Shown here piece after piece: positions 6,927 through 14,600 of a stretch of 17,224 bases of DNA. The first letter of the stretch is position 1. Every line of letters starts with the position of its first letter. The notes under the pieces are model-generated. The model did not search any database. It was not told the origin of the DNA and saw only the letters and a list, made by a program, of their open reading frames with translations. This stretch comes from DATKLX01 sp035542155. Lineage in GTDB: Bacteria; Chloroflexota; Anaerolineae; Anaerolineales; Anaerolineaceae. The stretch covers positions 1-17,224 of the forward strand of contig DATKLX010000176.1 of NCBI GenBank assembly GCA_035542155.1. The letters run 5' to 3'. Made by a program: the position numbers and the translations under genes.

Positions 6927-6950
6927 GGAACCGTCTCATGAGACGGTTCC
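6927..6950 (-). terminator. Perfect 24-nt palindrome, probable tsaD terminator
   Basis: GGAACCGTCTCA (6927-6938) is followed immediately by its exact reverse complement (6939-6950), a potential 10-12 bp stem. It lies 40 bp beyond the tsaD stop. On the minus strand it is followed by TTTGTTG, a weak U-tract, so a Rho-independent terminator for tsaD is the simplest reading. A protein-binding palindrome upstream of the sigma operon is an alternative. Confidence 0.55.
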
Positions 6951-6989
6951 ACCTGTTATTAATAATTTTTATAGAGCACCACTCTCGGC

Positions 6990-8063
6990 TCATGATAACG
7001 GCCAGGTAGGGAGCGCGTCGATATCCAATTCATCCCGCTGGCCGGAAGCAAAGCGGAAATACCCCGCCGCGGCGATCATTGCCGCATTATCCGTGCACAG
7101 CGAGAGCTTGGGGATATTCACCGGGAACTCGGTCTGGGTCAGGAAAGCCTCGCGCAGCGCCCGGTTCGCCGACACCCCGCCCGCGACCACGATCTGGCGG
7201 ACCTTGAACTGGCGCGCTGCCTGGAGGCTTTTCCCCAACAACACGTCGACTACTGCGGCCTGGAAGCTGGCTGCCAGGTTGGGAACCGGCAGCGGCTTGC
7301 CCTCCTCCTCGAACTGTCGCACCAGGCGCAGCACCGCCGTCTTCAACCCACTGAATGAAAAATCCCAGCTCCCCTCCAGGCGGGCGCGTGGAAAGGTGAA
7401 GGCGTGTGGGTCGCCGTCTTCAGCGGCTTTTTGGATGGATGGTCCGCCCGGGTAAGGCAGGCCCAGCAGGCGAGCCACCTTGTCAAACGCCTCTCCCGCT
7501 GCGTCATCCAGGGTCCCGCCCAGGCGCTGGTACTGCAGATGATCTTTGACCAGAACCAGCTCTGAATGCCCTCCCGAGACCAACAGGGCCAGCAAAGGGA
7601 ACTGCGGCTCGGGGGTTGGCGCTTCATTCGCCCCGTAGACCCAGGCCGAATAGATGTGTCCTTCCAGGTGGTTGACTCCCACCAGCGGCAGGTTGCGGCC
7701 CAGGGCCAGCCCTTTCGCCATGTTCAATCCCACGACCAGCGATCCTGCCAATCCGGGTCCGCGCGTCACCGCGACAGCGTCCAGGTCCGCGAGAGTCAGG
7801 TGGGCTTGCTGCAATGCCTGATCGACGATCGCATAGATGGTGCGGATGTGCTGGCGAGAAGCCACTTCGGGGAACACCCCGCCGTAGCGGGCGTGCAGGT
7901 CCACCTGGGTGGCCACCACGTTGGACTGCAAGGTGCGCCCGTTCTCGATCACCGCCGCGGCAGTCTCATCGCAGGATGACTCGATCCCCAGGATGCGCGC
8001 CGGTGGAAATACCCGTTGCACAGCGCCCCCCGGCGCTGTTAGAATAGCAGTCGGTTCTTTCAT
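6990..8063 (-). CDS. tsaD: tRNA N6-adenosine threonylcarbamoyltransferase
   Basis: TsaD (Kae1/YgjD family) transfers the threonylcarbamoyl group to A37 of ANN-decoding tRNAs, working with TsaB and TsaE in bacteria. The protein shows ARILGIESSCDETAAAVI near the N-terminus, RGPGLAGSLVVGLNMAKGLA, the metal-binding HxxxH in NHLEGHIYSAW (H132/H136) and the C-terminal CTDNAAMIAAAGY. It is 357 aa from ATG 8063. The family usually begins only a few residues before ILGIES, so about 23 extra residues make the start uncertain. No Shine-Dalgarno sequence precedes 8063. A TACAAT hexamer ends 7 nt upstream, which would fit a leaderless mRNA. GTG 8021 is an alternative but lies in a strong hairpin. ATG 8111 would add 16 more residues unlike the family. 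No other t6A gene is in the window. Confidence 0.95.
   Translation of the reverse strand: MKEPTAILTAPGGAVQRVFPPARILGIESSCDETAAAVIENGRTLQSNVVATQVDLHARYGGVFPEVASRQHIRTIYAIVDQALQQAHLTLADLDAVAVTRGPGLAGSLVVGLNMAKGLALGRNLPLVGVNHLEGHIYSAWVYGANEAPTPEPQFPLLALLVSGGHSELVLVKDHLQYQRLGGTLDDAAGEAFDKVARLLGLPYPGGPSIQKAAEDGDPHAFTFPRARLEGSWDFSFSGLKTAVLRLVRQFEEEGKPLPVPNLAASFQAAVVDVLLGKSLQAARQFKVRQIVVAGGVSANRALREAFLTQTEFPVNIPKLSLCTDNAAMIAAAGYFRFASGQRDELDIDALPTWPLS
8020..8039 (-). other. 8-bp hairpin in the 5' coding end of tsaD
   Basis: ACAGCGCC (8020-8027) and GGCGCTGT (8032-8039) pair perfectly around a four-base loop. In the tsaD transcript the hairpin covers codons 9-15, just before the conserved core, and overlaps the alternative GTG at 8021. 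It might slow initiation or mark the region as untranslated leader. Confidence 0.4.
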
Positions 8064-8070
8064 ATATATA

Positions 8071-8076
8071 ATTGTA
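8071..8076 (-). promoter_or_regulatory. Possible -10 element of tsaD
   Basis: On the minus strand TACAAT is followed by TATATAT and then the ATG at 8063, so transcription would begin at or next to the start codon. No good -35 hexamer sits 16-18 nt upstream, which keeps this weak. Confidence 0.3.
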
Positions 8077-8133
8077 AACCAGATTCCATGAAAAGTAATG
8101 ACAATGCTCATCAGGCAAGAATGCCATATTCAT

Positions 8134-8176
8134 GTCGTTGCGAGGCGTGGTACTTTTCCGCGACGTGGCAACCCCC
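8134..8176 (+). repeat. Degenerate extragenic repeat, copy B
   Basis: GTCGTTGCGAGG, a 16-nt middle and GACGTGGCAACCCCC align with the copy at 6832-6880: 11 of 12 bases match in the left block, and both right blocks start with GACG. It lies in the 212-bp gap between tsaD and the M24 peptidase gene, which otherwise holds only the stem-loop at 8230-8265. Confidence 0.35.
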
Positions 8177-8229
8177 AAGCCCACCAAGCAATATGAAAAT
8201 CTACCGGGACCCTCAAGGCGGAACACCTC

Positions 8230-8265
8230 CCTCCCCCAAAACCAAAAAACGGATTTTGGAGGAGG
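8230..8265 (-). other. Long stem-loop after the M24 peptidase gene
   Basis: Positions 8230-8241 pair with 8254-8265 over 11 bp with one C-A mismatch, closing a 12-nt loop. It begins about 10 nt beyond the stop codon of the minus-strand M24 gene. No U-run follows on either strand, so it is not a standard intrinsic terminator. It could be a 3' mRNA stabiliser or a pause site. Confidence 0.4.
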
Positions 8266-8275
8266 TAAGACAAGG

Positions 8276-9514
8276 CTAACCTCCTTTTACCGGCAGCACC
8301 AGATCGTACGGATACTCCGCCAGGATCTCAAACCCTCCCTGCGGGTTCGCCCAGATTGTATCCTCGATCCGTACACCCATCCCCCGTTCGGGATAGTATA
8401 ACCCTGGCTCGAGCGTGAACACCGCGCCCGGGGAGATCACATCCTTACTGGCCCGGGCGGTGCTGAACCAGGGCCGCTCGTGGATGTTGAGCCCCACCCC
8501 GTGTCCCAGACCGTGGACATACCCCTCTTCGGTCCCCGGCGTGTGCAGACCAGTGGGACGTCCTTTGGATTCGAACAGTTCGCAGGCCAGGTTTTGATAC
8601 TCCCCGCAGGCTCGCCCCACCGCATAGGCTGCCAGCATTTTCTGGAAAACCTCGTAGACGTCGGTGTAGATCTGGATTACCTCGTCCGGCGCGTACCCCA
8701 GGCACCAGGTGCGGGTGAAGTCGTAATAATACCCGCCGCCTTGCTCGCAGGGGAAAATGTCAAAGACGATCGTCTGCCCGGTTCTCAGCAGATCGCTGGC
8801 TTTCCCGCTGCTGTGCGGCAGCGCCGAGTCTTTCCCGATGGCGAAAATCGTCCCCTCCGGGTTCTCTGCGCCGCATTCCGCCAGCCAGAGGTTGATCCGC
8901 GATTTTATAGCGCCGATCGTCAACGGCTCGCCCGTGGAATTGATCAGGACCCCATCTTTGGCTCGCTGACCGCTGAGGAAATCCGCGACCCGCCCGACGA
9001 TGCAGGTCGTGATCGCGCCCATGCGCCGGACCCGCTCCACCTCTGAAGCGTCTTTCGTCGCCATGGCTTCCATCAGGAGCGAGTCATCCGCCTCGGGGAC
9101 GAAGTGTAACCTGGGTACCAGCTCCCGCAGTGCGTCGAACACGGCCAGCGCCTGGCCAATCTCGGTTTTCCCGTACAGCGCCACTGCTCCACCCTCGAAG
9201 GCGAGCTCTTCCAGCATGCGCTGGTAGCGCATCGCCAGCGCCCGGACCCGGTCGCCGCCAGCCTGTTCGGTCAGCTCCGTCAGGGGATATTTGGAATAGT
9301 TGATTGTTTGCAGTCCGGTTGCCGCGGCTTCGCCGCGCTCCATGGGCTGGTGGAAGAGCACGGCCGGCTCGCCGCGTTTTTTGAAAACGTCGGCTTCGGT
9401 CATATGCCCAACGCCTGTCAGATACACCATCGCCGGATTGTGCTGGGCTGGCCCGGTGACCAGAATCGCATCCACCGATTTCGAAGCCATCAAAGCATCC
9501 AGATCCGTTTTCAT
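8276..9514 (-). CDS. M24-family metallopeptidase (Xaa-Pro aminopeptidase-like)
   Basis: This 412-aa protein has the pita-bread peptidase layout. An N-terminal creatinase-like domain (about 1-145) is followed by a catalytic domain with all five expected metal ligands: D252 (VFDIFP), D265 (YYDFTR), H338 (HGLGHGVG), E369 (FTLEPGLYYPE) and E384 (VRIEDT). Members remove N-terminal residues ahead of proline, or act as related prolidases, with two metal ions in the cytoplasm. Substrate specificity cannot be read from the sequence. ATG 9514 has GGGAG about 10 nt upstream and an A-rich spacer. It follows selA by 28 bp on the same strand and is probably co-transcribed, with no obvious functional link. 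Confidence 0.91.
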   Translation of the reverse strand: MKTDLDALMASKSVDAILVTGPAQHNPAMVYLTGVGHMTEADVFKKRGEPAVLFHQPMERGEAAATGLQTINYSKYPLTELTEQAGGDRVRALAMRYQRMLEELAFEGGAVALYGKTEIGQALAVFDALRELVPRLHFVPEADDSLLMEAMATKDASEVERVRRMGAITTCIVGRVADFLSGQRAKDGVLINSTGEPLTIGAIKSRINLWLAECGAENPEGTIFAIGKDSALPHSSGKASDLLRTGQTIVFDIFPCEQGGGYYYDFTRTWCLGYAPDEVIQIYTDVYEVFQKMLAAYAVGRACGEYQNLACELFESKGRPTGLHTPGTEEGYVHGLGHGVGLNIHERPWFSTARASKDVISPGAVFTLEPGLYYPERGMGVRIEDTIWANPQGGFEILAEYPYDLVLPVKGG

Positions 9515-9542
9515 TCTTTCTTTTCTCCCTATTCGTTACCGG

Positions 9543-10907
9543 TTATCGCATCTTTTTCAGGCTGATCTCCAGGCAGGCCAGCATGGCTCCTTCCTGGTTC
9601 GCCAGCACCGTTCGCGGATCCAACACGACCCGGCCGTCTTGAATCCGCGCGATAACCGGAGGGTTGCTCTGGCGCAGGGCATCCAGCAGGCGGTTGGGCT
9701 GGCGCACGGCCAGCGCCAGCAAAAAGGTGGGCAGGGTTTCCCCCGGAAGGCTGCCCCCGCCGATAGTTGATTCCCCCGCGATCACCTCGCCGCGGCCGAG
9801 CACCTTCCCCCAATGGGAGGCCTGCGTACGAATTTGTTCAGGCGTTCGCGCGATCATCTCCCAGATGGGGATTTCGCGCTCCGCCTCGCCTTTGAGATAA
9901 GGCAGCAGCGTCGCGGTCAGCGCTGCCAGGCAGAGTTTGTTCGCCCGAAGCGCGCGAGTCAGGGGGTGCCGGGCGATCTTTGCCACCAGTGCGGATTTTC
10001 CGACGATAATCCCGGCCTGCGGACCGCCCAGCAGCTTATCCCCCGAAAAACAAACCAGGTCCACCCCGGCGACCAGCGATTCCTGCACGGTCGTCTCGTG
10101 GGCCAGGCTGAAACGGGCGGTATCGATCAGGGCGCCCGATCCCAGGTCGTCCACCACGGGTGTGCCGGTGCGGTGCGCCAGCTCGACCACCTCAGCCAGC
10201 TTCGGTTCGCCGGTAAAACCAACGATGCGGAAATTGGAATGGTGAGCGTGGAATACCAGCCCGGCGGGTTCGGCCAGCGCGGATTCGTAATCGGAGAGGT
10301 GGACCCGATTCGTCGCCCCTACCTCGACTAGGCGCGCCCCCGATTGAGCCATCACCTCGGGGATGCGGAACCCGCCGCCGATCTCCACCAATTGTGTCCG
10401 CGAGATGACGACTCGCTTGCGCCGCGCCAGGGCGGTTAAAACCAGCAGGATTGCCGCTGCATTGTTGTTGACCACCAGGGCAGCTTCCGCGCCGGTGATC
10501 TGGCGCAATAGGCTCTGCGCGTGCGCGCTTCGCGAGCCGCGCTCCCCCCGCCCCAGGTCGTATTCCAGGCTGGAGTAGTTCGTCGAAATGGCCTGGATTG
10601 CCTGGGTCGCTGCCGCGCTCATTGGGGCGCGGCCCAGGTTGGTGTGTAAAATAACCCCGGTGGCGTTGACCACCGGGATCAGGCTGGGCTGGACCCATTT
10701 GTCCAGCATTTCTTTCGCTTTGATCAGCAGGATGGGTCGATCCGGCAGCGGCTCGCCCGGGCTATGCGAAGCTCGCACCCCCTCCAGCGTTTGGCGGATC
10801 GCCTCCAGCGTCAATCCCCGCCCGTAATGGGCGATCAGCTCGGTTGCCTCTTGGGTCTGCAGGAGCTGGTCGACGGAGGGAAGCCCGCGCAGGTCGGTGA
10901 GCGCCAT
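9543..10907 (-). CDS. selA: L-seryl-tRNA(Sec) selenium transferase
   Basis: SelA is the PLP enzyme that converts Ser-tRNA(Sec) to Sec-tRNA(Sec) using selenophosphate. The 454-aa length is typical of bacterial SelA. Signatures are VVNATGVILHTNLGRAPM (79-96), the RGERGSRSAH segment (120-129), the NNNAAA cofactor-site region (147-152), DDLGSG (253-258) and the PLP-lysine motif SGDKLLGGPQAG with K291. It is distinguished from SelA-like paralogs by the intact N-terminal helical domain (LPSVDQLLQ...). ATG 10907 has only a weak GGG upstream. The membrane-protein gene ends 13 bp before it, which suggests co-transcription. selB, selC and selD are not in the window. Confidence 0.94.
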   Translation of the reverse strand: MALTDLRGLPSVDQLLQTQEATELIAHYGRGLTLEAIRQTLEGVRASHSPGEPLPDRPILLIKAKEMLDKWVQPSLIPVVNATGVILHTNLGRAPMSAAATQAIQAISTNYSSLEYDLGRGERGSRSAHAQSLLRQITGAEAALVVNNNAAAILLVLTALARRKRVVISRTQLVEIGGGFRIPEVMAQSGARLVEVGATNRVHLSDYESALAEPAGLVFHAHHSNFRIVGFTGEPKLAEVVELAHRTGTPVVDDLGSGALIDTARFSLAHETTVQESLVAGVDLVCFSGDKLLGGPQAGIIVGKSALVAKIARHPLTRALRANKLCLAALTATLLPYLKGEAEREIPIWEMIARTPEQIRTQASHWGKVLGRGEVIAGESTIGGGSLPGETLPTFLLALAVRQPNRLLDALRQSNPPVIARIQDGRVVLDPRTVLANQEGAMLACLEISLKKMR

Positions 10908-10920
10908 CTGCCCTGTTATT

Positions 10921-11319
10921 TTACTCCTTTGGCCGCCAGCGGGCTTTCTCCCGCATGCGCAGCAGCAGTTCGGTCAGCAGGATAGCGATCGCGATCACTC
11001 CTCCGACCATCGGGCTCAGCATGCGCCCCATCTGTAGCCAGGTCAGCACGCTTCCGTACACCCCCACCCAGATCGCCTGGCGCAGGATCACCCCCGGCTC
11101 GGCTGGCGGGTCGCTGGGGAACCGCTGATGGAGAAAATAGACCACCGGCAGCACTGTCCCGCTCAGGGCCAGCACCGAGAGAAAGAAGAACAACCAGCGA
11201 GGTCCCAGAGTGGGCAGAGTTAACCAGATCACCGCGGCCAGCCCTCCCCAACCGACCAGGGTCAGGATGAGCGCTGTGATCAGATAAAAGGAAAATGTTG
11301 GCTGCTTGGGGGCTTCCAC
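10921..11319 (-). CDS. Small four-TM membrane protein of unknown function
   Basis: This 132-aa protein is predicted to have four hydrophobic segments at about 11-33, 42-63, 79-97 and 101-121, a short hydrophilic loop (64-78) and a basic C-terminal tail (RMREKARWRPKE). I do not recognise the family. The start is GTG 11319, supported by a strong AAGGAG (11327-11332) with a 7-nt spacer. A TATAAT hexamer sits 20 nt upstream. It is the first gene of a minus-strand run with selA and the M24 peptidase, divergent from the metH leader. Confidence 0.75.
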   Translation of the reverse strand: MEAPKQPTFSFYLITALILTLVGWGGLAAVIWLTLPTLGPRWLFFFLSVLALSGTVLPVVYFLHQRFPSDPPAEPGVILRQAIWVGVYGSVLTWLQMGRMLSPMVGGVIAIAILLTELLLRMREKARWRPKE

Positions 11320-11339
11320 GGAATGGCTCCTTGGCTTTC

Positions 11340-11345
11340 ATTATA
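11340..11345 (-). promoter_or_regulatory. -10 element of the membrane protein-selA-M24 run
   Basis: A perfect TATAAT on the minus strand, within GATATAATG, lies 20 nt before the GTG start and 7 nt before the AAGGAG site. This would give a very short leader. No matching -35 is evident at 17 nt. Confidence 0.4.
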
Positions 11346-11409
11346 TCGCATGTTGCTGGTGATTCGGGTTCGTGAACAATCAAAATGGATGCATGAGAAG
11401 TGCCAGAAT

Positions 11410-11438
11410 TTGACTTACCTGCACCTTTATGGTAGACT
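11410..11438 (+). promoter_or_regulatory. Sigma70-type promoter of the metH operon
   Basis: TTGACT (11410-11415) and TAGACT (11433-11438) are separated by exactly 17 nt. They lie just upstream of the SAM riboswitch, with a predicted start near 11445. Position, spacing and strand all agree. Confidence 0.65.
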
Positions 11439-11454
11439 TTGCGCATAATATACG

Positions 11455-11473
11455 GCCTGGCCTTCAGCCAGGC
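11455..11473 (+). other. 5'-end hairpin preceding the riboswitch
   Basis: GCCTGGC (11455-11461) and GCCAGGC (11467-11473) form a perfect 7-bp stem with a 5-nt loop, ending one base before riboswitch helix P1. It would sit about 10 nt from the mRNA 5' end and may protect the transcript or insulate aptamer folding. Confidence 0.5.
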
Positions 11474-11474
11474 G

Positions 11475-11582
11475 CTCATCCAGAGAGGTGGAGGGACCGG
11501 CCCTGTGAAGCCTCGGCAACCGCCTGAAGGCTGGTGCCAATTCCGGCAGAACCCGTTCGACCCGGGGATTCTGGTAGATGAG
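11475..11582 (+). promoter_or_regulatory. SAM-I (S-box) riboswitch aptamer
   Basis: The aptamer matches the S-box consensus closely. P1 is CTCATC (11475-11480) with GATGAG (11577-11582). The conserved AGAGAGGTGGAGGGA and CGGCCC blocks follow, then TGAAGCCTCGGCAACC and GGTGCCAATTCC. P4 is CAGAA (11547-11551) with TTCTG (11569-11573). S-box aptamers bind S-adenosylmethionine and switch off downstream methionine-synthesis genes, which fits metH and the HMT/MTHFR fusion directly after it. A terminator follows 19 nt downstream. Confidence 0.95.
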
Positions 11583-11601
11583 GATGTTGGATTTCAACTG
11601 C

Positions 11602-11627
11602 CCTCTCCTTCCCAGAGAGGATTTTTT
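11602..11627 (+). terminator. Riboswitch intrinsic terminator
   Basis: CCTCTC (11602-11607) pairs with GAGAGG (11615-11620) across a 7-nt loop, followed by A and TTTTTT (11622-11627). It lies between the SAM aptamer and the metH ribosome site (GGGGAG, 11661-11666), so it serves as the OFF-state terminator. The stem is short, which suits a hairpin that must be broken easily when SAM is low. Confidence 0.82.
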
Positions 11628-11673
11628 ATTAAAGTGGAAAACGCACCATAAGTGTGCTTTGGGGAGCAGCAAT

Positions 11674-14600
11674 ATGAGTGAGACGAAAGTACAACCATAT
11701 ACCAACCGCCGCTATCTGGACGCCATCCAGGACCGCGTTTTGATCTTTGACGGCGCGATGGGCACCAGCCTGCAAAAAATGGATCTCGGCGTTGCAGAGT
11801 TCGGCGGTGAAAAAACCCTCGGCTGCATCGATTACCTCGTGATCTCCTACCCGCAGGCTGTGGAAACGGTCCACCGCTCCTTCCTCGAGGTGGGCGCCGA
11901 CGTGATCGAGACCGATACCTTCCGCGCCAACCGTTTCACCCTCTCCGAATACGGCCTGGGGGACCACGTCCTCGAACTGAACGAGGCCGCCGCAAAGCTG
12001 GCCCGCCGCATCGCCGATGAATATTCCACCCCCGGCCAGCCACGCTTTATCGCCGGTTCGATGGGCCCTTCTGGAAAGCTGCCCTCGGTCGACGATCCAG
12101 AGATGTCCAACGTCACCTTTGCCGAGCTTTCCGCTGTTTACCGCGAGCAGGCAACCGGGCTGATCCGCGGCGGCGTTGACCTGCTCTTGATCGAGACCTC
12201 TCAGGATATCCTCGAGGTCAAGGCGTCCATTCTCGGCGTCCAGGGCGCCTTCGCCGACACCGGCCAGCGCGTTCCTCTCCAGGTCCAGGTCACCCTCGAC
12301 ACCACTGGCCGCATGCTCCTAGGGACCGACCCGGCGGCCGTGCTCGTCATCCTCGAAGGGCTGCCCATCGACGTGATCGGCCTGAACTGCTCCACCGGGC
12401 CTGAGCATATGCGCGAGCCTATCCACTACCTCGGCGAGCACGCTTCGCTTCCCGTGTCCTGCATCCCCAACGCCGGGTTGCCCCTTAACATTGACGGACA
12501 GGCCGTTTATCCCCTCGAACCGGAGCCATTTGTCAACGACCTGCTTGAATTCGTCGAAAAAAACCACATCAGCGTGGTCGGTGGCTGCTGTGGCACCACC
12601 CCGGCTCACATCTCCCTGCTAGTGGAAAAGCTCCACGGCCGCAAGCACCCCCCGCGTCCAGAAATCCAGGCGCCGATGCTCTCCTCCAACACTCTGGCGA
12701 CCGCCATGCTTCAGGAACCCCGCCCCTTCCTGATCGGCGAGCGGCTCAACACCCAGGGCTCGCGGAACTTCAAAAAGATCATCCTCGCCGAGGACTATGA
12801 CAGCGTCCTCACCCTGGCCCGCCAGCAGGTCGACGGCGGCGCGCACGGCCTGGACATCTGTGTAGCTCTCACTGAGCGCGGTGACGAGGCCCTCACCATG
12901 CGCAAGGTGGTCAAAGTCCTGGCCAGCTCAGTTCGTGCTCCGCTGGTCATCGACACCACCGAGCCGGATGTGATGGAAACCGCCCTGGAAACCACCGCCG
13001 GGCGCAGCCTGCTCAACTCCACTCACCTGGAAGGAGGTCCGGACAAAGCCCGTAAGATCTTTGCCCTGGCCAAAAAATACAACGCCGCGGTCATCTGCCT
13101 GACCATCGACGAGCAGGGTATGGCAAAAACCGCTGACCGCAAGCTGGAAGTCGCTCGCCGCCTGGTTGACCTGGCTGTCAGCGAGTTCCAGCTTAAACCG
13201 CAGGATCTGGTCTTCGATGCGCTGACCTTCACCCTCGCCACTGGCGACCCCGAATTTGCGACCTCGGCGGTCGAGACGCTGGAAGGCATCCGCCGCATCA
13301 AGACTGAGCTCCCCGGCGTGCTCACCTCCCTGGGAGTCAGTAACGTGTCTTTCGGGCTGGCGCCCGGTCTGCGCGCGGTCTTGAACAGTGTAATGCTCTA
13401 CCACGCAGTCCAGAATGGGTTGGATATGGCCATCGTCAACCCCGCCCACGTTACACCATACGCCGAGATCCCCGCCGAAGAGCGCGAGCTGGCCGAAGAC
13501 CTGATCTTCAACCGTCGCCCCGACGCCCTGCCCCGCTTCATCGAGCATTTCGACCAGCCGGATGCGGTCGCAAAAACCGAGACCAGAAGGAACCCTCTGG
13601 AGGGGATGACCGCCGAGCAGCGCGTCCACTGGCGAATCCTTCACCGCCACAAGGAGGAGATCGAAAACGACCTGAGCGAGATCCTCGACCGGGTCTCCCC
13701 GGAAAAACGATCCGACCAGGCGGTGATGATTATCAACACCGTTCTCCTCCCGGCGATGAAAGAGGTCGGCGACAAGTTTGGGGCTGGCGAGTTGATCCTG
13801 CCCTTCGTGCTTCAATCCGCCGAAGTGATGAAAAAGGCTGTCTCGTACGTCGAGCAGTTTCTCGAGAAGAAAGAGGGCGCCTCCAGGGGCACCCTGGTCC
13901 TGGCCACGGTCTATGGCGATGTGCACGATATCGGCAAGAACCTGGTCAAGACCATTCTCTCGAACAATGGCTATAAGGTCATTGACCTGGGCAAGCAAGT
14001 CCCGGCGGAGAAGATCATCACCCAGGCCGTCGAGGCGAACGCCACCGCCATTGGGCTCAGCGCACTCCTGGTCAGCACCAGCAAGCAAATGCCGCTGATC
14101 GTCAACGAACTCGACCGCCGCGGCCTGAAATTCCCCATCCTGATCGGCGGCGCCGCGATCAACCAGCGCTTCGGGCGGCGGATTCTGCTCACCGAGCAGG
14201 GCCGTTACTACGAGCCAGGCGTCTTCTATTGCAAGGACGCTTTCGAGGGCCTGGCGACCATGGAATCGTTAACCACCCCAGGTAAGAAAGAGGACCTGCT
14301 TGCCAGGACCCGCAAGGAAGCCGATTTCGAGCTCAGACGAGCATCACAGGCCGAGGAATTCACGCCTGCCCGGATCCGTTCTGAAGTGCCTCCGGCGAAG
14401 CGCATCCCGGTCCCGCCGGTCTGGGGACCACGGGTGGTTCATTCTATGCCGCTGGAATCCGTTTTCGAATGCCTGCCCAAAAACGAGCTCTTCCGCCTCT
14501 CCTGGGGAGCGAAAAACACCCATGGCGATGCCTGGGAGCGGCTCAAGGCCGAGTACGAGCAGCGCCTGCGGGAAATGGAAAAACAGGCCATCCAGGAAGG

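Noticed and set aside
8224..8268. Classical intrinsic terminator for the M24 gene
   Set aside because: The stem-loop is good, but no U-run follows it on either strand, so it is listed only as a stem-loop.
8480..9046. A 188-codon plus-strand open frame inside the M24 peptidase gene
   Set aside because: It is the antisense of a gene with all five metal ligands intact, with no family match and no ribosome site.
12928..14088. A 386-codon open frame on the minus strand inside metH
   Set aside because: It is antisense to clearly recognised pterin and cobalamin modules and matches no family. GC-rich coding DNA often leaves such frames open.
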